The notes: generated from the letters alone by a model not told the origin. Numbered from the stretch's first letter, positions 50,921-60,323 are shown. The stretch: 64,000 nt of DNA from DAOTWA01 sp963702935 (GCA_963702935.1 OY969772.1:4774001-4838000), one strand, 5' to 3'. Program-made: numbers and translations.

Positions 50921-53520
50921 GACGACCTCCCTCCATCCACCCGGGCGTTGAAGCGCATACCCGACGCCGGATGATAATCCCGCTGGAAAGCTTCGGGATA
51001 CTGCTCGCGCAGTTCCTGGATGTTGATTTTCTCGATCCCGATCAAGAACCCGCTGGTCACCTCGCCGGCCGCGTTGCGCGAAGTGGTATTGTGCGGGCAG
51101 ATCATATTGTTGGCGCCGCCGCGATCCAGCAGTCCCGGCACGATCGGGTCCACCCGGGCGCCGTGATCCTGATAGATGACGCCGGGCATGATGCGCTCGG
51201 TAACGTACGCACCGCCCAACACCCCGCCACGCTCGTTGAACAGCTTGACCACGTCGCCATCCCGGACGCCCAGCTTGCTAGCGTCCTGCGGGTTGATCCA
51301 TACCGGCTCGTAGAGGTAGCCGTCCGGCCCCTTGATCTTGCAGGTGGGGATTTCACGCAGCCAGGTAACGTCGTCGTGGTTGGCGTGTACCCGCCAGCGA
51401 GGATGGTTGGAGATGATCAGGAAGGGATATTTTTCCGAGCGCGGGTGCAGCAGGCTCTCCTGGTGCGACTCGCCAAAAGGAATCCAGTGCGGCACGGGAG
51501 GGCGCTCTTCGTCGTCGGGGAAATTCTCGGCCAGGCCGGTAGCGTAGAACTCGATCTTGCCGGTGGGAGTTTGCAAGGGGTGGCCTTCGGGATCCTCGTA
51601 GAAGTCGATCATGCCGGGCGGATCCTTCTCCCAATCGGGCGCGGTGGGAACCACGAAGTATTCCTTCTCGCGGAACTCCTTATAATCGGTCATCTCCTGG
51701 ATGCCGGAATGATCGAAACCGGCGTGGATCCAGTCCTCCACCGAGCAGCCCTGGGTATAAGCGTCGTACAGGCCCAGCTTCTTGGCGATCTCCCCCACGG
51801 CTTCGTAGTCGCTCAGCGATTCGCCGATCGGCTCGACGGCCTTGCCCTCGTAGAAGACGGTGTTGAACTGCCCGCTGAACAGGTCTACTCCGATGTCTTC
51901 CTCTTCGATCTTGGTGTTGACCGGCAGGACGATATCGGCGAAGATGGTCTCGTTCTCCATCCAGGGGTGCTGCGCCAGGACGAACTCGATCTTCTCACCG
52001 CGCAGCGCGTCCTGCATGCGATGCCCGCCGTTCCAGCAGGTCATCCAGCAAGGCGAGTCGGTCCAGATCATGTGGACTTCCGAGCAGCCATCCGCCGGGT
52101 ACTTGAACATGATGAACTGGTCATCGCGCGGCATGCCGGCCAGCACGTGGCCGTACCAGGTCACGGGCGGCTCTAGCAGCGCCTGGGTGATCAGCGTCTT
52201 GGGGATGAACTGCTTGGGCAGGTTGCCGATCACCGCGCCCCGGTAAGCCGCCATCAGGTCCGGGAGCACCGTGCTGCGCGGCAGGGGGTTCTGGTTCATC
52301 AGGCCGAAGATGCCCCACTCGATCATGGTCACCTGATGCCGACCGGGGGCGCCCAGGCCCTGCATGGCCAGCAGCAGCACTTCTAAACGGCCGGGCTCGC
52401 TGGCGTAAGAAGAGCGGATGTAGGAACCGCCGTTGCAGTGCGCGATGGCGGTGGCCTTCTTGGCCCATTCCCGGGCCAGGGCCTTGATCGTGTAGGCCGG
52501 AATGCCGGTGATGGCCGCCGCCCACTTGGCCGTCTTGGGAACGCCATCCTCTTTACCCAGCACGTACTCCTCGAACTGCTCGAAACCGTAGGTGTGGGTG
52601 GACACGTACTCCTGGTTATAAATGCCCTCGGTGATCCAGGTATAAGCGACCGCCAGTTGCAGGGCGGCGTCGGTATTGGGCCGCACGGGGATCCACTTGT
52701 CGGCGTGTACCGCCGCGCCGTAGTTCAGGTCGGGGCAGATGTAGACGGACTTGATGCCCAGCTCGCTGAACCAGTAGCACAGGCGGCTGGACTGCTGGCC
52801 CTGCCAGCCCCAGGTGGTCGTTTCCGGATCGCAGCCCCAGAAGAGGATCATATCCGAATGCTCGGAGATGTCCTTCATGACGTTGGTCTGCGGGCTCATC
52901 TTGCCCACCGGGTCCATGCCCCAGGCGTGCTTGGCGCCCCAGTACCAGCCCTCCCAGCTATCCGGCTGGCGGGCCTGCATGGTAAAGCCGCCCATCAAGC
53001 TGAGCAGATTCGTCTGGCAGCCATGCGGGCCGTGAACCGTCTTGGTCTCGCCGTGGCCGTCCCCTTGCACGAGGATGGCGTAGGGTCCATACTTCGCCTG
53101 GATGCGCTTGATTTCTTTGGCAATGAGATCGGTGGCTTCGTCCCAGGAGATGCGCACGTATTTGCTCGTCCCGCGATTCTGCGGGTTGCGCTCGCCTTCG
53201 GGGTCCCAGTCCACCCGTTTGAGCGGATACTTGATGCGGTTAGGAGAATAGACACGCTTCTTGTAAACCATCGACAAGGGGGGCAGCAACGATTTCATCG
53301 TGGGCTCGAAAACCTTGCCACGCGCCTTGATCTGCCAGGGATTCATGCTCTCGGGGTCATATTTCGAATCGAAGTGTAGCGGGCGGATGCGCACGATTTT
53401 CCCGTTCTTTACATCCACCTCGGCCACGTTAGCGCCGATCCCAAAAGAACAAAATCCCAGCCCTTTGATATACGTCTTCTCCTGTGCGGCTGTCTTGCCT
53501 TTATGTTCTTGATCTGTCAT
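50917..53520 (-). CDS. athL: Pyrogallol-phloroglucinol transhydroxylase, large (molybdenum) subunit
   Basis: This 867-residue protein (875 in P. acidigallici) is in the DMSO reductase family without the N-terminal Cys cluster, as in known transhydroxylase. Active-site residues reported for that enzyme have counterparts at constant offset: His156 (His144) in QGDGHGETK, Asp187-Ser188 (Asp174-Ser175, Ser being the Mo ligand) in QPDSWEGWYWG. It converts pyrogallol to phloroglucinol using 1,2,4-type tetrahydroxybenzene as co-substrate, an entry step to anaerobic gallate breakdown. ATG 53520 follows GGAGGGAAAA. It is cytoplasmic, with no signal peptide. Candidate boxes lie 250-280 bp upstream, next to MalT-like regulator 3. 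Confidence 0.9.
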   Translation of the reverse strand: MTDQEHKGKTAAQEKTYIKGLGFCSFGIGANVAEVDVKNGKIVRIRPLHFDSKYDPESMNPWQIKARGKVFEPTMKSLLPPLSMVYKKRVYSPNRIKYPLKRVDWDPEGERNPQNRGTSKYVRISWDEATDLIAKEIKRIQAKYGPYAILVQGDGHGETKTVHGPHGCQTNLLSLMGGFTMQARQPDSWEGWYWGAKHAWGMDPVGKMSPQTNVMKDISEHSDMILFWGCDPETTTWGWQGQQSSRLCYWFSELGIKSVYICPDLNYGAAVHADKWIPVRPNTDAALQLAVAYTWITEGIYNQEYVSTHTYGFEQFEEYVLGKEDGVPKTAKWAAAITGIPAYTIKALAREWAKKATAIAHCNGGSYIRSSYASEPGRLEVLLLAMQGLGAPGRHQVTMIEWGIFGLMNQNPLPRSTVLPDLMAAYRGAVIGNLPKQFIPKTLITQALLEPPVTWYGHVLAGMPRDDQFIMFKYPADGCSEVHMIWTDSPCWMTCWNGGHRMQDALRGEKIEFVLAQHPWMENETIFADIVLPVNTKIEEEDIGVDLFSGQFNTVFYEGKAVEPIGESLSDYEAVGEIAKKLGLYDAYTQGCSVEDWIHAGFDHSGIQEMTDYKEFREKEYFVVPTAPDWEKDPPGMIDFYEDPEGHPLQTPTGKIEFYATGLAENFPDDEERPPVPHWIPFGESHQESLLHPRSEKYPFLIISNHPRWRVHANHDDVTWLREIPTCKIKGPDGYLYEPVWINPQDASKLGVRDGDVVKLFNERGGVLGGAYVTERIMPGVIYQDHGARVDPIVPGLLDRGGANNMICPHNTTSRNAAGEVTSGFLIGIEKINIQELREQYPEAFQRDYHPASGMRFNARVDGGRSS

Positions 53521-53843
53521 TTTTCCCTCCAAGGCTTCTCGGATCGAGAAGCGCACAACGCAGATTCGATCCAATGCGAACTACCCTATGAATAGCGCGC
53601 CGTTCTTTCCTCCTCCTTCCCCTGCCAACGCCAGGTAAAACGACCACAACGAAAAAAAGCCAGGCTCCCATGCCAGTTTGACAGGCAGCATTAGAAACCG
53701 CACGAGAGAAAATGAGCTCCCGAGTTGTATTCTAGCAAAACGCGCACCATCCTTCATCCCCATACACGGGTTAAGGATGGGTGGTTTAATAGGGTAATTC
53801 GGAGGTACCCTTTCGGGTTAGGGAGGAGGATTTCTGCTCAGGG
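53521..53843. other. Promoter region of the transhydroxylase operon
   Basis: 323 bp without a gene between regulator 3 (3' end at 53844) and athL. It contains the box cluster at 53768-53798 and AT-rich stretches near 53640-53750, where the promoter is expected. Confidence 0.6.
53768..53798 (+). promoter_or_regulatory. Candidate operator: GGGTGATT-like boxes upstream of athL
   Basis: GGGTTAA (53768), GGGTGGT (53779) and GGGTAAT (53792) are direct repeats at 11 and 13 bp, as at 38941-38971; a further GGGTTA lies at 53815. The strand is opposite to athL transcription, as at the other sites. The adjacent gene encodes MalT-like regulator 3, the likeliest binder. Confidence 0.6.
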
Positions 53844-56639
53844 CTACTGCAATAAGCGCAGCGTGATAGCCCGCTCGATGGCCTCTTTGCGGCTGTGCAC
53901 GTCCAGCTTTTGGTAGATGCTCTTGATGTGCGCCTTGGCCGTGTTCACCGAGATCACCAGGGCCCGGGCGATATCGCCGGTGGAGTGTCCCTGCGAGAGC
54001 AAAGCCAAAACCTCCACCTCCCGGTCGCTCAACGCTTCGACCAGGGGGGAAATGATCTCGGGCTCTTCTCGGGCCGGTTTTTCGGCAGGGGGCGTCTCTC
54101 TGGCCGGCGGGCCGTTGAATTGCTTCAACAAGCGCTCGAGATAAGCCCGGCTGGGGCCCGGCGGCTGCCCGGGGCGCCCGTCTTTCCGGGACTGGAGCAC
54201 GGCAGACAACAGGGCTTTCATCGCATCCCCCAGATCGACGAAGGCTCGCACCCGGCCCTGTGGCTCGGCCAGGGAGGCCGCGCGGGAAGCCGTCTCTATC
54301 GCCGGCGCAGAGGCGCCCTGCGCCCAGAGCGCCAGGGCATCCAGGGCGCAGGCTTCCATCAGGATGCTGCCGTATTGTTCGCCGTCCAGCTCAGACAGCA
54401 ATTCGGCCAGCACCGGATGCACCTGTTCGGGGCGTTCCAGCGCCAGGTATACGCGCGCCATAGCCACCCTCTCGACGGCCGGTAGCGCGTCGGGGCGCTC
54501 CCTGGCTTGCAGCTCCCGGCGGCTTACCCAGCTCGCCGCGGAGGCGAGATCGCCCTGGGCCACCCAGAGCTGCGCCTGGGCGGCGCGCACGCTGGCCAGC
54601 AGATCGGGAATGAAGTGATACGCCTGGCCAAATTTATTGGCTATGCGAATAGCGCGGGCGGCGTCTTCAAACTCGGCGTGAAGCATCCGATTCCTGGCCA
54701 CCGCCAGGCAGGCATCCACGGCATAGAACCAATCCAAAGCCTGGGCGGGCACTTGAAGGTAATAATGGGCCGGCTCAGAGAGCAGTTTGTCCGCCGCCTG
54801 AACCTGGTTCCATTCGCTGAGGATATCGGCCAGCCCCGCCTGCGGGAAGATGCGCACGTCCAGATCCACGCCATAGGTATCCGCATAGTCGATGGCCTGG
54901 CGATACGCATCGGCGGCCTCGCCCAAATGCCCCTGCATGCGCAGAAACCGGGCTTTCTCGCTCTTGGAAACAACGAACTCTTTGTGGAAATCGTGACTGA
55001 GGGCATTCTGGCAGGCCCGCTCCTGGGCCGCAGCGCCTTCAGTCAGCCAGCCGGCCGCCTGGTAAGCATAGGCCAGGTAATGCTCGATCAGACCCAGGAA
55101 AAAATAATCCTCCGGCAGTAAATTCTCGATCGCCTTCTGCGAGGTGCGGATGCCCTGGGAGAAATCGCCCTGGGTGCAGGCGGCCGCCACCCGCACGGCT
55201 TCGATCTGGCGCTGCAAGCGGGCGATCTCCTCCGGCGGCAGCTCCCCCGGCAGGGTTTGTTCCAGGCTCACGGCGATCTCGTCCAGTTCCTCTTCCAAAT
55301 CTTCCGCTTTGCCCACCATCACGTTCACCAACGCATGGTAGACCACCAGGCGCGGGCGCTTCTTGACCATGCCTTCGGACAGGCGGTTGAACCACTGCAT
55401 GACCATGGCCAGATCCATTTGAACGATGGCTTGCATAGCGCAAGACTCGACGATATCAGCCGCCAGCTCCACCTCCCCGGCAGCCAGGGCATGAGGCACG
55501 GCCTTCTCCGGGTAGTGGTTGTCTCTCAACCAGCTACAGGCCGCCAGGTGCAGAGCCGGCAAACGCTCCGGCTGGCTCTGCTCGAGCTGGATGCGCAACA
55601 GGTCGGCAAAAAGGGCGTGGTAACGGTACCAGCGGCGGTGCTCGTCCAGGGGTACGATGAACAAATTCGCTTGTTCGAGGTAGCTCAGGATCTCCTGGCT
55701 GTCCTTACGGCCCAAGGAGGCGTCACACAGCGGGGCCGAGAGCTCACCCAGGACAGAGGACTCGAGCAGGAAATCCTTGGTGGCTTTATCCTGATGGTTG
55801 AGCACTTCCTCGGTCAGGTAGTCGAGGATGTGGCGGTGGCGGCTGGCAAAATCGGCGATGAAATTGCGGGAATCCTGGTGCCCGCGCAAGGACAGGGCGG
55901 CAAGCTGCAAGCCCGCGATCCACCCTTCAGTCATGTTCAAAAGGGAGACGATCTCGTTCCAGGAGATTTCCAGGTTCATCACCTGAGAGAGAAAAGTCTC
56001 AGCCTCGTCAAGCGTGAAGGAAAGGTCCCCCGCGGTGACTTCCACCAACTGGCCGCGGGCCCGCAAACGGGAGAAGGGCAACGGCGGCATCACCCGGCTG
56101 GAAAGAATCAGGTGGCAATTTTCCGGGAGGTGATTGATGAAGTAACCCAGGGAGTTGTGGATAGAGGCGTTCTGGATCTCGTGATAATCGTCCAGTACCA
56201 GGCTGAACTGGTGGGGAATAGCGGCAATCTCGTTGATCAAGGGGTTGAGCTGCGTACAATCGCCGGAGTCGCACACTCCCTGGGAGATATCCTGGATGCT
56301 GATCTGGAAGGAAGGCTGAATCCCCTGCAAGGCAGCGATCACGTAGGACCAGAAGCGCAGCGCATCGTTATCGTAGGCGTCCAACGAGACCCAGGCCACC
56401 TGCCAGCCGGTGGCCGAGATAGCTGCCAGCCACTCGCCCATCAAGGTGGTCTTCCCATAACCGGCCGGCGCCACGATGAGGGTGAGACGGCGCTGCATCC
56501 CTTCCCAGAGCATCTCCGTCAGACGCGTGCGGCGGACGATGCTCAGGCGCAGGATGGGGGCCGCCAGCTTGGTCCCCAATAGATCCCCCAAATGTACTGA
56601 ACTCTCCTTGTGCAGCGGCGGTTCCTTGGCGGTAGCCAT
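53844..56639 (-). CDS. MalT-like LuxR-family ATPase regulator 3
   Basis: This 931-residue protein is intact. Walker A APAGYGKTT spans 57-65, Walker B SLVLDDYHEI about 146-155, then LTEGWIAGLQLAALSLRGHQ, TPR-like helices and a C-terminal LuxR HTH (LSDREVEVLALLSQGHSTGDI). It lies directly upstream of the transhydroxylase genes in the same direction with a 323-bp promoter region between. It is the probable activator of athLS, with a polyphenol or derived compound as possible inducer; this is inference from position and family. A TATAAT lies about 95 bp upstream of the start. Confidence 0.9.
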   Translation of the reverse strand: MATAKEPPLHKESSVHLGDLLGTKLAAPILRLSIVRRTRLTEMLWEGMQRRLTLIVAPAGYGKTTLMGEWLAAISATGWQVAWVSLDAYDNDALRFWSYVIAALQGIQPSFQISIQDISQGVCDSGDCTQLNPLINEIAAIPHQFSLVLDDYHEIQNASIHNSLGYFINHLPENCHLILSSRVMPPLPFSRLRARGQLVEVTAGDLSFTLDEAETFLSQVMNLEISWNEIVSLLNMTEGWIAGLQLAALSLRGHQDSRNFIADFASRHRHILDYLTEEVLNHQDKATKDFLLESSVLGELSAPLCDASLGRKDSQEILSYLEQANLFIVPLDEHRRWYRYHALFADLLRIQLEQSQPERLPALHLAACSWLRDNHYPEKAVPHALAAGEVELAADIVESCAMQAIVQMDLAMVMQWFNRLSEGMVKKRPRLVVYHALVNVMVGKAEDLEEELDEIAVSLEQTLPGELPPEEIARLQRQIEAVRVAAACTQGDFSQGIRTSQKAIENLLPEDYFFLGLIEHYLAYAYQAAGWLTEGAAAQERACQNALSHDFHKEFVVSKSEKARFLRMQGHLGEAADAYRQAIDYADTYGVDLDVRIFPQAGLADILSEWNQVQAADKLLSEPAHYYLQVPAQALDWFYAVDACLAVARNRMLHAEFEDAARAIRIANKFGQAYHFIPDLLASVRAAQAQLWVAQGDLASAASWVSRRELQARERPDALPAVERVAMARVYLALERPEQVHPVLAELLSELDGEQYGSILMEACALDALALWAQGASAPAIETASRAASLAEPQGRVRAFVDLGDAMKALLSAVLQSRKDGRPGQPPGPSRAYLERLLKQFNGPPARETPPAEKPAREEPEIISPLVEALSDREVEVLALLSQGHSTGDIARALVISVNTAKAHIKSIYQKLDVHSRKEAIERAITLRLLQ

Positions 56640-56930
56640 TCGTTAATCCGGATCCCTCGGGTGAAAAATTATGCAGGAAAGGATATAGGGAATTATTGTG
56701 GGCGTCAGGATGTGTGCGCGTGGGTCACTACTTTATTATAGCTGATTCTCTACCAAAAAAGGGGCGTCCCTGGGCGACGACGTGATCTGGCCAGAACCGA
56801 TTAAATACCCGTTTCGTCCAATGCCACCGAATATCCGGCTCTGCTCGCCCATTTCAAGATCGAGGCGACGAAACCATCTCAACTGCGCCGGGACAACCTG
56901 ACGGCCGGCTGTCTCAAAGGCTATTGAGAT
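56640..56930 (-). promoter_or_regulatory. Regulator 3 promoter region and unassigned spacer
   Basis: A perfect TATAAT (minus strand, 56740-56735) in AGCTATAATAAAG lies 95 bp before the regulator 3 ATG; no good -35 is seen. Between 56780 and 56930 a short plus-strand frame reads ATEYPALLAHFKIEATKPS and ends in TGA at about 56928; I could not assign it and it may be a gene scar. Confidence 0.4.
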
Positions 56931-57270
56931 CTATTGCTCAAAAATCTGCTCCATGATCTTGGGCAAATCCCCCACGTAAGTGAACACCAATCTTTGGCCG
57001 GCCCGCGTGGCCGCCATGTATATCTTGCGGGCTGCCCCGGTGCAGCACCAACAGGTCCCCTTCGCGGAAGCGCGAGTCGTTGGTGTCGCAGTGCAACCGG
57101 ATGAGCCCTTTTTCGAAGTGCTCCACGCGCAGGCCCTCGATTGCCCACCCCTTCGCCACGCGCTCAGCGAGCGGCCTGAACCATTGCCGGTCGAGGGTGG
57201 CATATTGCGTCTCGGCTTCGGCCTGGACGAAATAGCGCAAGCGATTGAGAAGATCGGCGGTGGAGGACAT
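56931..57270 (-). pseudogene. Helicase remnant (N- and C-terminal ends joined)
   Basis: From ATG 57270 the frame reads MSSTADLLNRLRYFVQAEAE and about 80 further residues of an unrecognised N-terminus, then shifts near 57025-57040 into KIYMAATRAGQRLVFTY followed by VGDLPKIMEQIFEQ and a stop at 56931. The second part is the typical C-terminal motif of UvrD/AAA-type helicases (VAATRAxxxLVLTY). Everything between is missing, so this is the scar of a large deletion. It sits beside the HsdM remnant, so the two probably formed a restriction-modification or defence locus. Confidence 0.6.
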
Positions 57271-57312
57271 AAAGGCTACTTTATCTGGAAGCCATCCTGA
57301 AGCTCGATTTAT

Positions 57313-57453
57313 TTTTCTTAAGGTGAAGTTCTGGTTGGTGCGCAGGTCGTAGATCCACAGTTGCCGGGTCCAGGGCGTTTCGCTGGCCGGCTTGCGCTCG
57401 AAGAAGAGCACGTTGGCCTTGACGCCCTGGGCGTAGAAAATATAAGTATACAT
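57313..57453 (-). pseudogene. HsdM-type N6-adenine DNA methylase fragment
   Basis: A 47-residue stretch reads GVKANVLFFERKPASETPW and LWIYDLRTNQNFTLRK, a block highly typical of the C-terminal third of type I restriction modification subunits. There is no catalytic NPPF/Y part left. Only a remnant remains, adjoining the helicase scar. Confidence 0.7.
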
Positions 57454-57668
57454 TCAATCGCGCGCCGGGGTTTCTGTTTCCCGCCACCTTTCAAAAGTGT
57501 GATTTTGCGCGGCGCTATCGAGGAAATAATCCAGGAGGGTTGGACGGCAGGTCCTCAGGGGGCGCGGGAAGCTCTTTCCGCGCCGGAGAAAGACGCCGAC
57601 GATTTCAGGATCGAGATGTCAATGACAGGCGGAGCTTAAGGCCGAAAACACAATTAACGCTTCTTATC

Positions 57669-58620
57669 CTATTGCTCGACGTTCGCCCCAGGGAAGGCAG
57701 GCTGCACCATGCTCTTCTCAATCTCACCCCCTCTTCTGCCCAGGGACGAATGCCAACGGGGAAGCAAGAGCGCCTTGATTTCGGAGAGGTGTTCTTCGGC
57801 GGCGCGCTCACCGGCAGCGATCAACTCTGGCACCCGGCCGTAACCGACGACGGAATTGACATTTAGAGGAAGGCCGGGGCAAATGAGCACGTCGGGGGGA
57901 AACTGGCACATTTTATTCTCCTGCCCCGCGATTCTCAGGGTATACAGGGTATCATCGAGAACTTCCAACATAGTGGAGATGCTCTCTGGAATCCAGCGCC
58001 GATTGCCAATCCAGTGGCCAATCCCCGCGTCGCGCGTCAGACCGATGTTCACCGCGATGACCACTTCCGCGCCCATTCCGAAAGCTACGTCGACGGGCAG
58101 ATTGTTGAGCACCCCACCATCCACCAGCCGCCGGCCGTTGATTTCCACCGGCATGAACAGCCCGGGGAGAGAGGTGGTGGCCCGTAACGCCAAGGCAAGC
58201 GCTCCTTCTCGCAACACAACTTCCTGGTGGGAGTTCAGATCCACGGCCACCAGGGCCAGCGGGAGGCGCAGGTCCGCGAAGGTTTTTTCTCCGAACTCTC
58301 GCTTAAAGAACGCAAATAAGCGTTGGCCGCGGATCAAGCCCCCCTTCGGCAAGCCGGGGTCGGCCAGGCGCAACATGCGTCGCTTGCGGGTGGCCGCCAA
58401 CGCTTCCCGTTCCAGGTCATAGGAGCTCATCCCGGCGGCATAACCGGCCGCCATCACGCCCCCCATGCTCGTCCCGGCCAAATAATCGACCGGAATGCCT
58501 TCACGCTCCAACACGCGCAGGACGCCGATATGGGCCAGCCCACGCGCCCCGCCGCCACTTAAAACCGAGCCCAACGGAGGGCCTACGAACGAACCGGCTG
58601 TTCAGAAATTTGTTTGGCAT
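57669..58620 (-). pseudogene. Patatin-like phospholipase (RssA/NTE type) with a 5' frameshift
   Basis: About 315 residues. LSGGGARGLAHIGVLRVLE (oxyanion loop), GTSMGG (nucleophile Ser in GxSxG) and VDGGVLNNLPVD (DGG with catalytic Asp) are all present. From ATG 58620 the frame gives MPNKFLNSRFVRRPSVGL, then one extra G near 58563-58567 shifts it into VLSGGGARG. An in-frame TTG at 58574 gives a shorter protein that still holds all motifs, so function may survive. Family members are serine hydrolases of phospholipids. It lies downstream of the prenyltransferase remnant and overlaps it. Confidence 0.75.
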
Positions 58621-58719
58621 ACATCCTGATAGCTTCCGGCAGACGCTCTCGCTGAAATTCCGGCCAGAGAACCGGCATACTGATGAAAGCCGCGCTGGCC
58701 GAGCCAGAAGAACCCGCTC
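58583..58719 (-). pseudogene. C-terminal fragment of a cis-prenyltransferase (UppS-like)
   Basis: The minus-strand frame ending at 58583 reads SASAAFISMPVLWPEFQRER then LPEAIRMYAKQ, matching the end of undecaprenyl diphosphate synthases (AYxEFYFTxxLWPDF). The N-terminal 80 percent is absent: the DegV gene stops at 58720, right before it. Confidence 0.5.
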
Positions 58720-59571
58720 TCATTGATCGTCCCCATACAGAGCCACGCCGATCGTTCCCGGCCCCACGTGGACGCCAATGACCGGGCTAAGCTCCACGGT
58801 GAAGATATCCACGCAATTCAAGCGCCGTTCCACTTCGGCGCGAAATTCTCTCGCGGCCTGAGGGGCATCCGCATGGACAATTCCTACGTGGACAGGGCGC
58901 CCGTGGGCCTGCTCTTCTGCGAGAGCAATCAAGCGTTGCAGCGCCTTTCTTTTGGTACGCACGCGTTCCAGGGCGTCTATCTTCCCTTCCGAGTTGAAGA
59001 ACAGGATGGGCTTGATATCGAGCGCTGCTCCCAGGTAGCGCGATGCCCCGTTAATCCGTCCCCCACGATGTAAATATTCCAGGCTGTCCACGGCAAAGAA
59101 GACCTGCAAACGCTCGACCACCTCGTCGGCGACCCGCCTGACTTCTTGCAAAGACATTCCCTGCTCCGCCGCGCGCGCCGCCGCCTGCAGGATCAGCACC
59201 TGTCCCAACGAAGCAATGCGAGTATCCACGATCTCCACCGGAATACGTGAAAACTGGCGGGCGGCACTCTGCGCCGCGGCCACTGTGCCGCTGATGCCCG
59301 AGGAAATCAATGGCGCGATGATGCCATCGGCTCCGTCTGCCAGGCTTTCGAAAGCGTGTAGAAAATCCTGGAGGGGAGGCTGCGAGGTAGTGGGAAGGGA
59401 GCTGCTGTGGGACAGGCGTGTGTAGAACTCGCCGGGGGGCAGGTCGACGCCGTCGAGAAAGGTCTCGTCCCCCCAATGAATCCTGAGCGGAACCACCCGA
59501 ATGTTATGCCGCTCGACCCACTCGCCGGGGAGATTGGCCGTACTGTCTGTCAAAATCGCGATTTTTGCCAT
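58720..59571 (-). CDS. DegV-family fatty-acid-binding protein
   Basis: This 283-residue protein has the DegV start AILTDSTANLPGEWVERHNI with VVPLRIHWGDETFLDGVDL, and SGISGTVAAAQSA binding the fatty acid carboxylate. In firmicutes the related FakB proteins present fatty acids to a kinase (FakA); no FakA is in the window. It has an intact frame with ATG 59571. The HTH gene at 59613 lies 41 bp upstream and is probably co-transcribed with it. Confidence 0.88.
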   Translation of the reverse strand: MAKIAILTDSTANLPGEWVERHNIRVVPLRIHWGDETFLDGVDLPPGEFYTRLSHSSSLPTTSQPPLQDFLHAFESLADGADGIIAPLISSGISGTVAAAQSAARQFSRIPVEIVDTRIASLGQVLILQAAARAAEQGMSLQEVRRVADEVVERLQVFFAVDSLEYLHRGGRINGASRYLGAALDIKPILFFNSEGKIDALERVRTKRKALQRLIALAEEQAHGRPVHVGIVHADAPQAAREFRAEVERRLNCVDIFTVELSPVIGVHVGPGTIGVALYGDDQ

Positions 59572-59612
59572 ACCCTCTCTTTTAAGAAAATAGCGAAATA
59601 TTGGCTAAAAAA

Positions 59613-60323
59613 CTAGCCGGAAAGAATGTGAACCACTTCACGGGTGAACTCACCCACCTGCCGCCGGCTTTCATCGCTTAATTGCGAGAGGGCCTCCTCG
59701 TAGCGGCTGACTTGAGCCAGCAGAAAGGTGGAAAAGCGGCGATTGGTGCGTTCTAATACCGAAAGGAGCATGGCGATGCCGCTCAACACACTCAGGCTCA
59801 CTTCCTGGGGCAAGCCGATGCGGTGCAGACGATCCATCAACGCGTGAATTTCGGGCGCTTCCCGAAGAGTATCCAATATCAGGATCACAGCGGTGATCAA
59901 TTCGGTAACAAAGATCAGCGGGGAACGCCTCTCCGGAATTCGCGCCAGGAGATTGGAGAGCAGCTCTTCATAACCGCCGGCTTTTCCTTCGCGCAATTGC
60001 TGCAGAATGTGCTCTTTGACCCCCTGCCAATCTTCCGCGTCGACGGAATCGCCTGCCAGCAAGGTGAGCAAACGATTGGCCTCCTGCGTCGGATAGAAGA
60101 GAACGGCGGCTCGACCTGGGCCGTGTTGCTCCGGATTCGTTTGATACTCGGCGCGCACGAGCCCGCGTTCTTCCAGCAAGCGCAACATCTCATAGGCGGT
60201 GACATTTCCGATGCCCAGGCGTTCGGCCACCGTCCCGTAGTGTATGGGATGCTCCATCTCCCGGTACATGTCCAGGAACTGTCGCAAGAATTGTTGCTGG
60301 CGAAAAGTAAGTCTCTTTTTCAT
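59613..60323 (-). CDS. HTH-domain regulator-like protein upstream of degV
   Basis: This 236-residue protein has an N-terminal winged HTH (1-70, FLDMYREMEHPIHYGTVAERLG then VTAYEMLRLLEERGLV, like LexA/MarR-type wings) and an all-helical C-terminal domain (about 120-230) of no family I recognise, with regular leucines that suggest dimerisation or ligand binding. It lies directly upstream of degV, so it may regulate fatty acid uptake or use. Function is inferred only. Confidence 0.6.
   Translation of the reverse strand: MKKRLTFRQQQFLRQFLDMYREMEHPIHYGTVAERLGIGNVTAYEMLRLLEERGLVRAEYQTNPEQHGPGRAAVLFYPTQEANRLLTLLAGDSVDAEDWQGVKEHILQQLREGKAGGYEELLSNLLARIPERRSPLIFVTELITAVILILDTLREAPEIHALMDRLHRIGLPQEVSLSVLSGIAMLLSVLERTNRRFSTFLLAQVSRYEEALSQLSDESRRQVGEFTREVVHILSG

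Noticed and set aside
56781..56930. Short plus-strand gene ending TGA near 56928
   Set aside because: About 35 residues without start signal or recognisable family; noted only as a possible scar.
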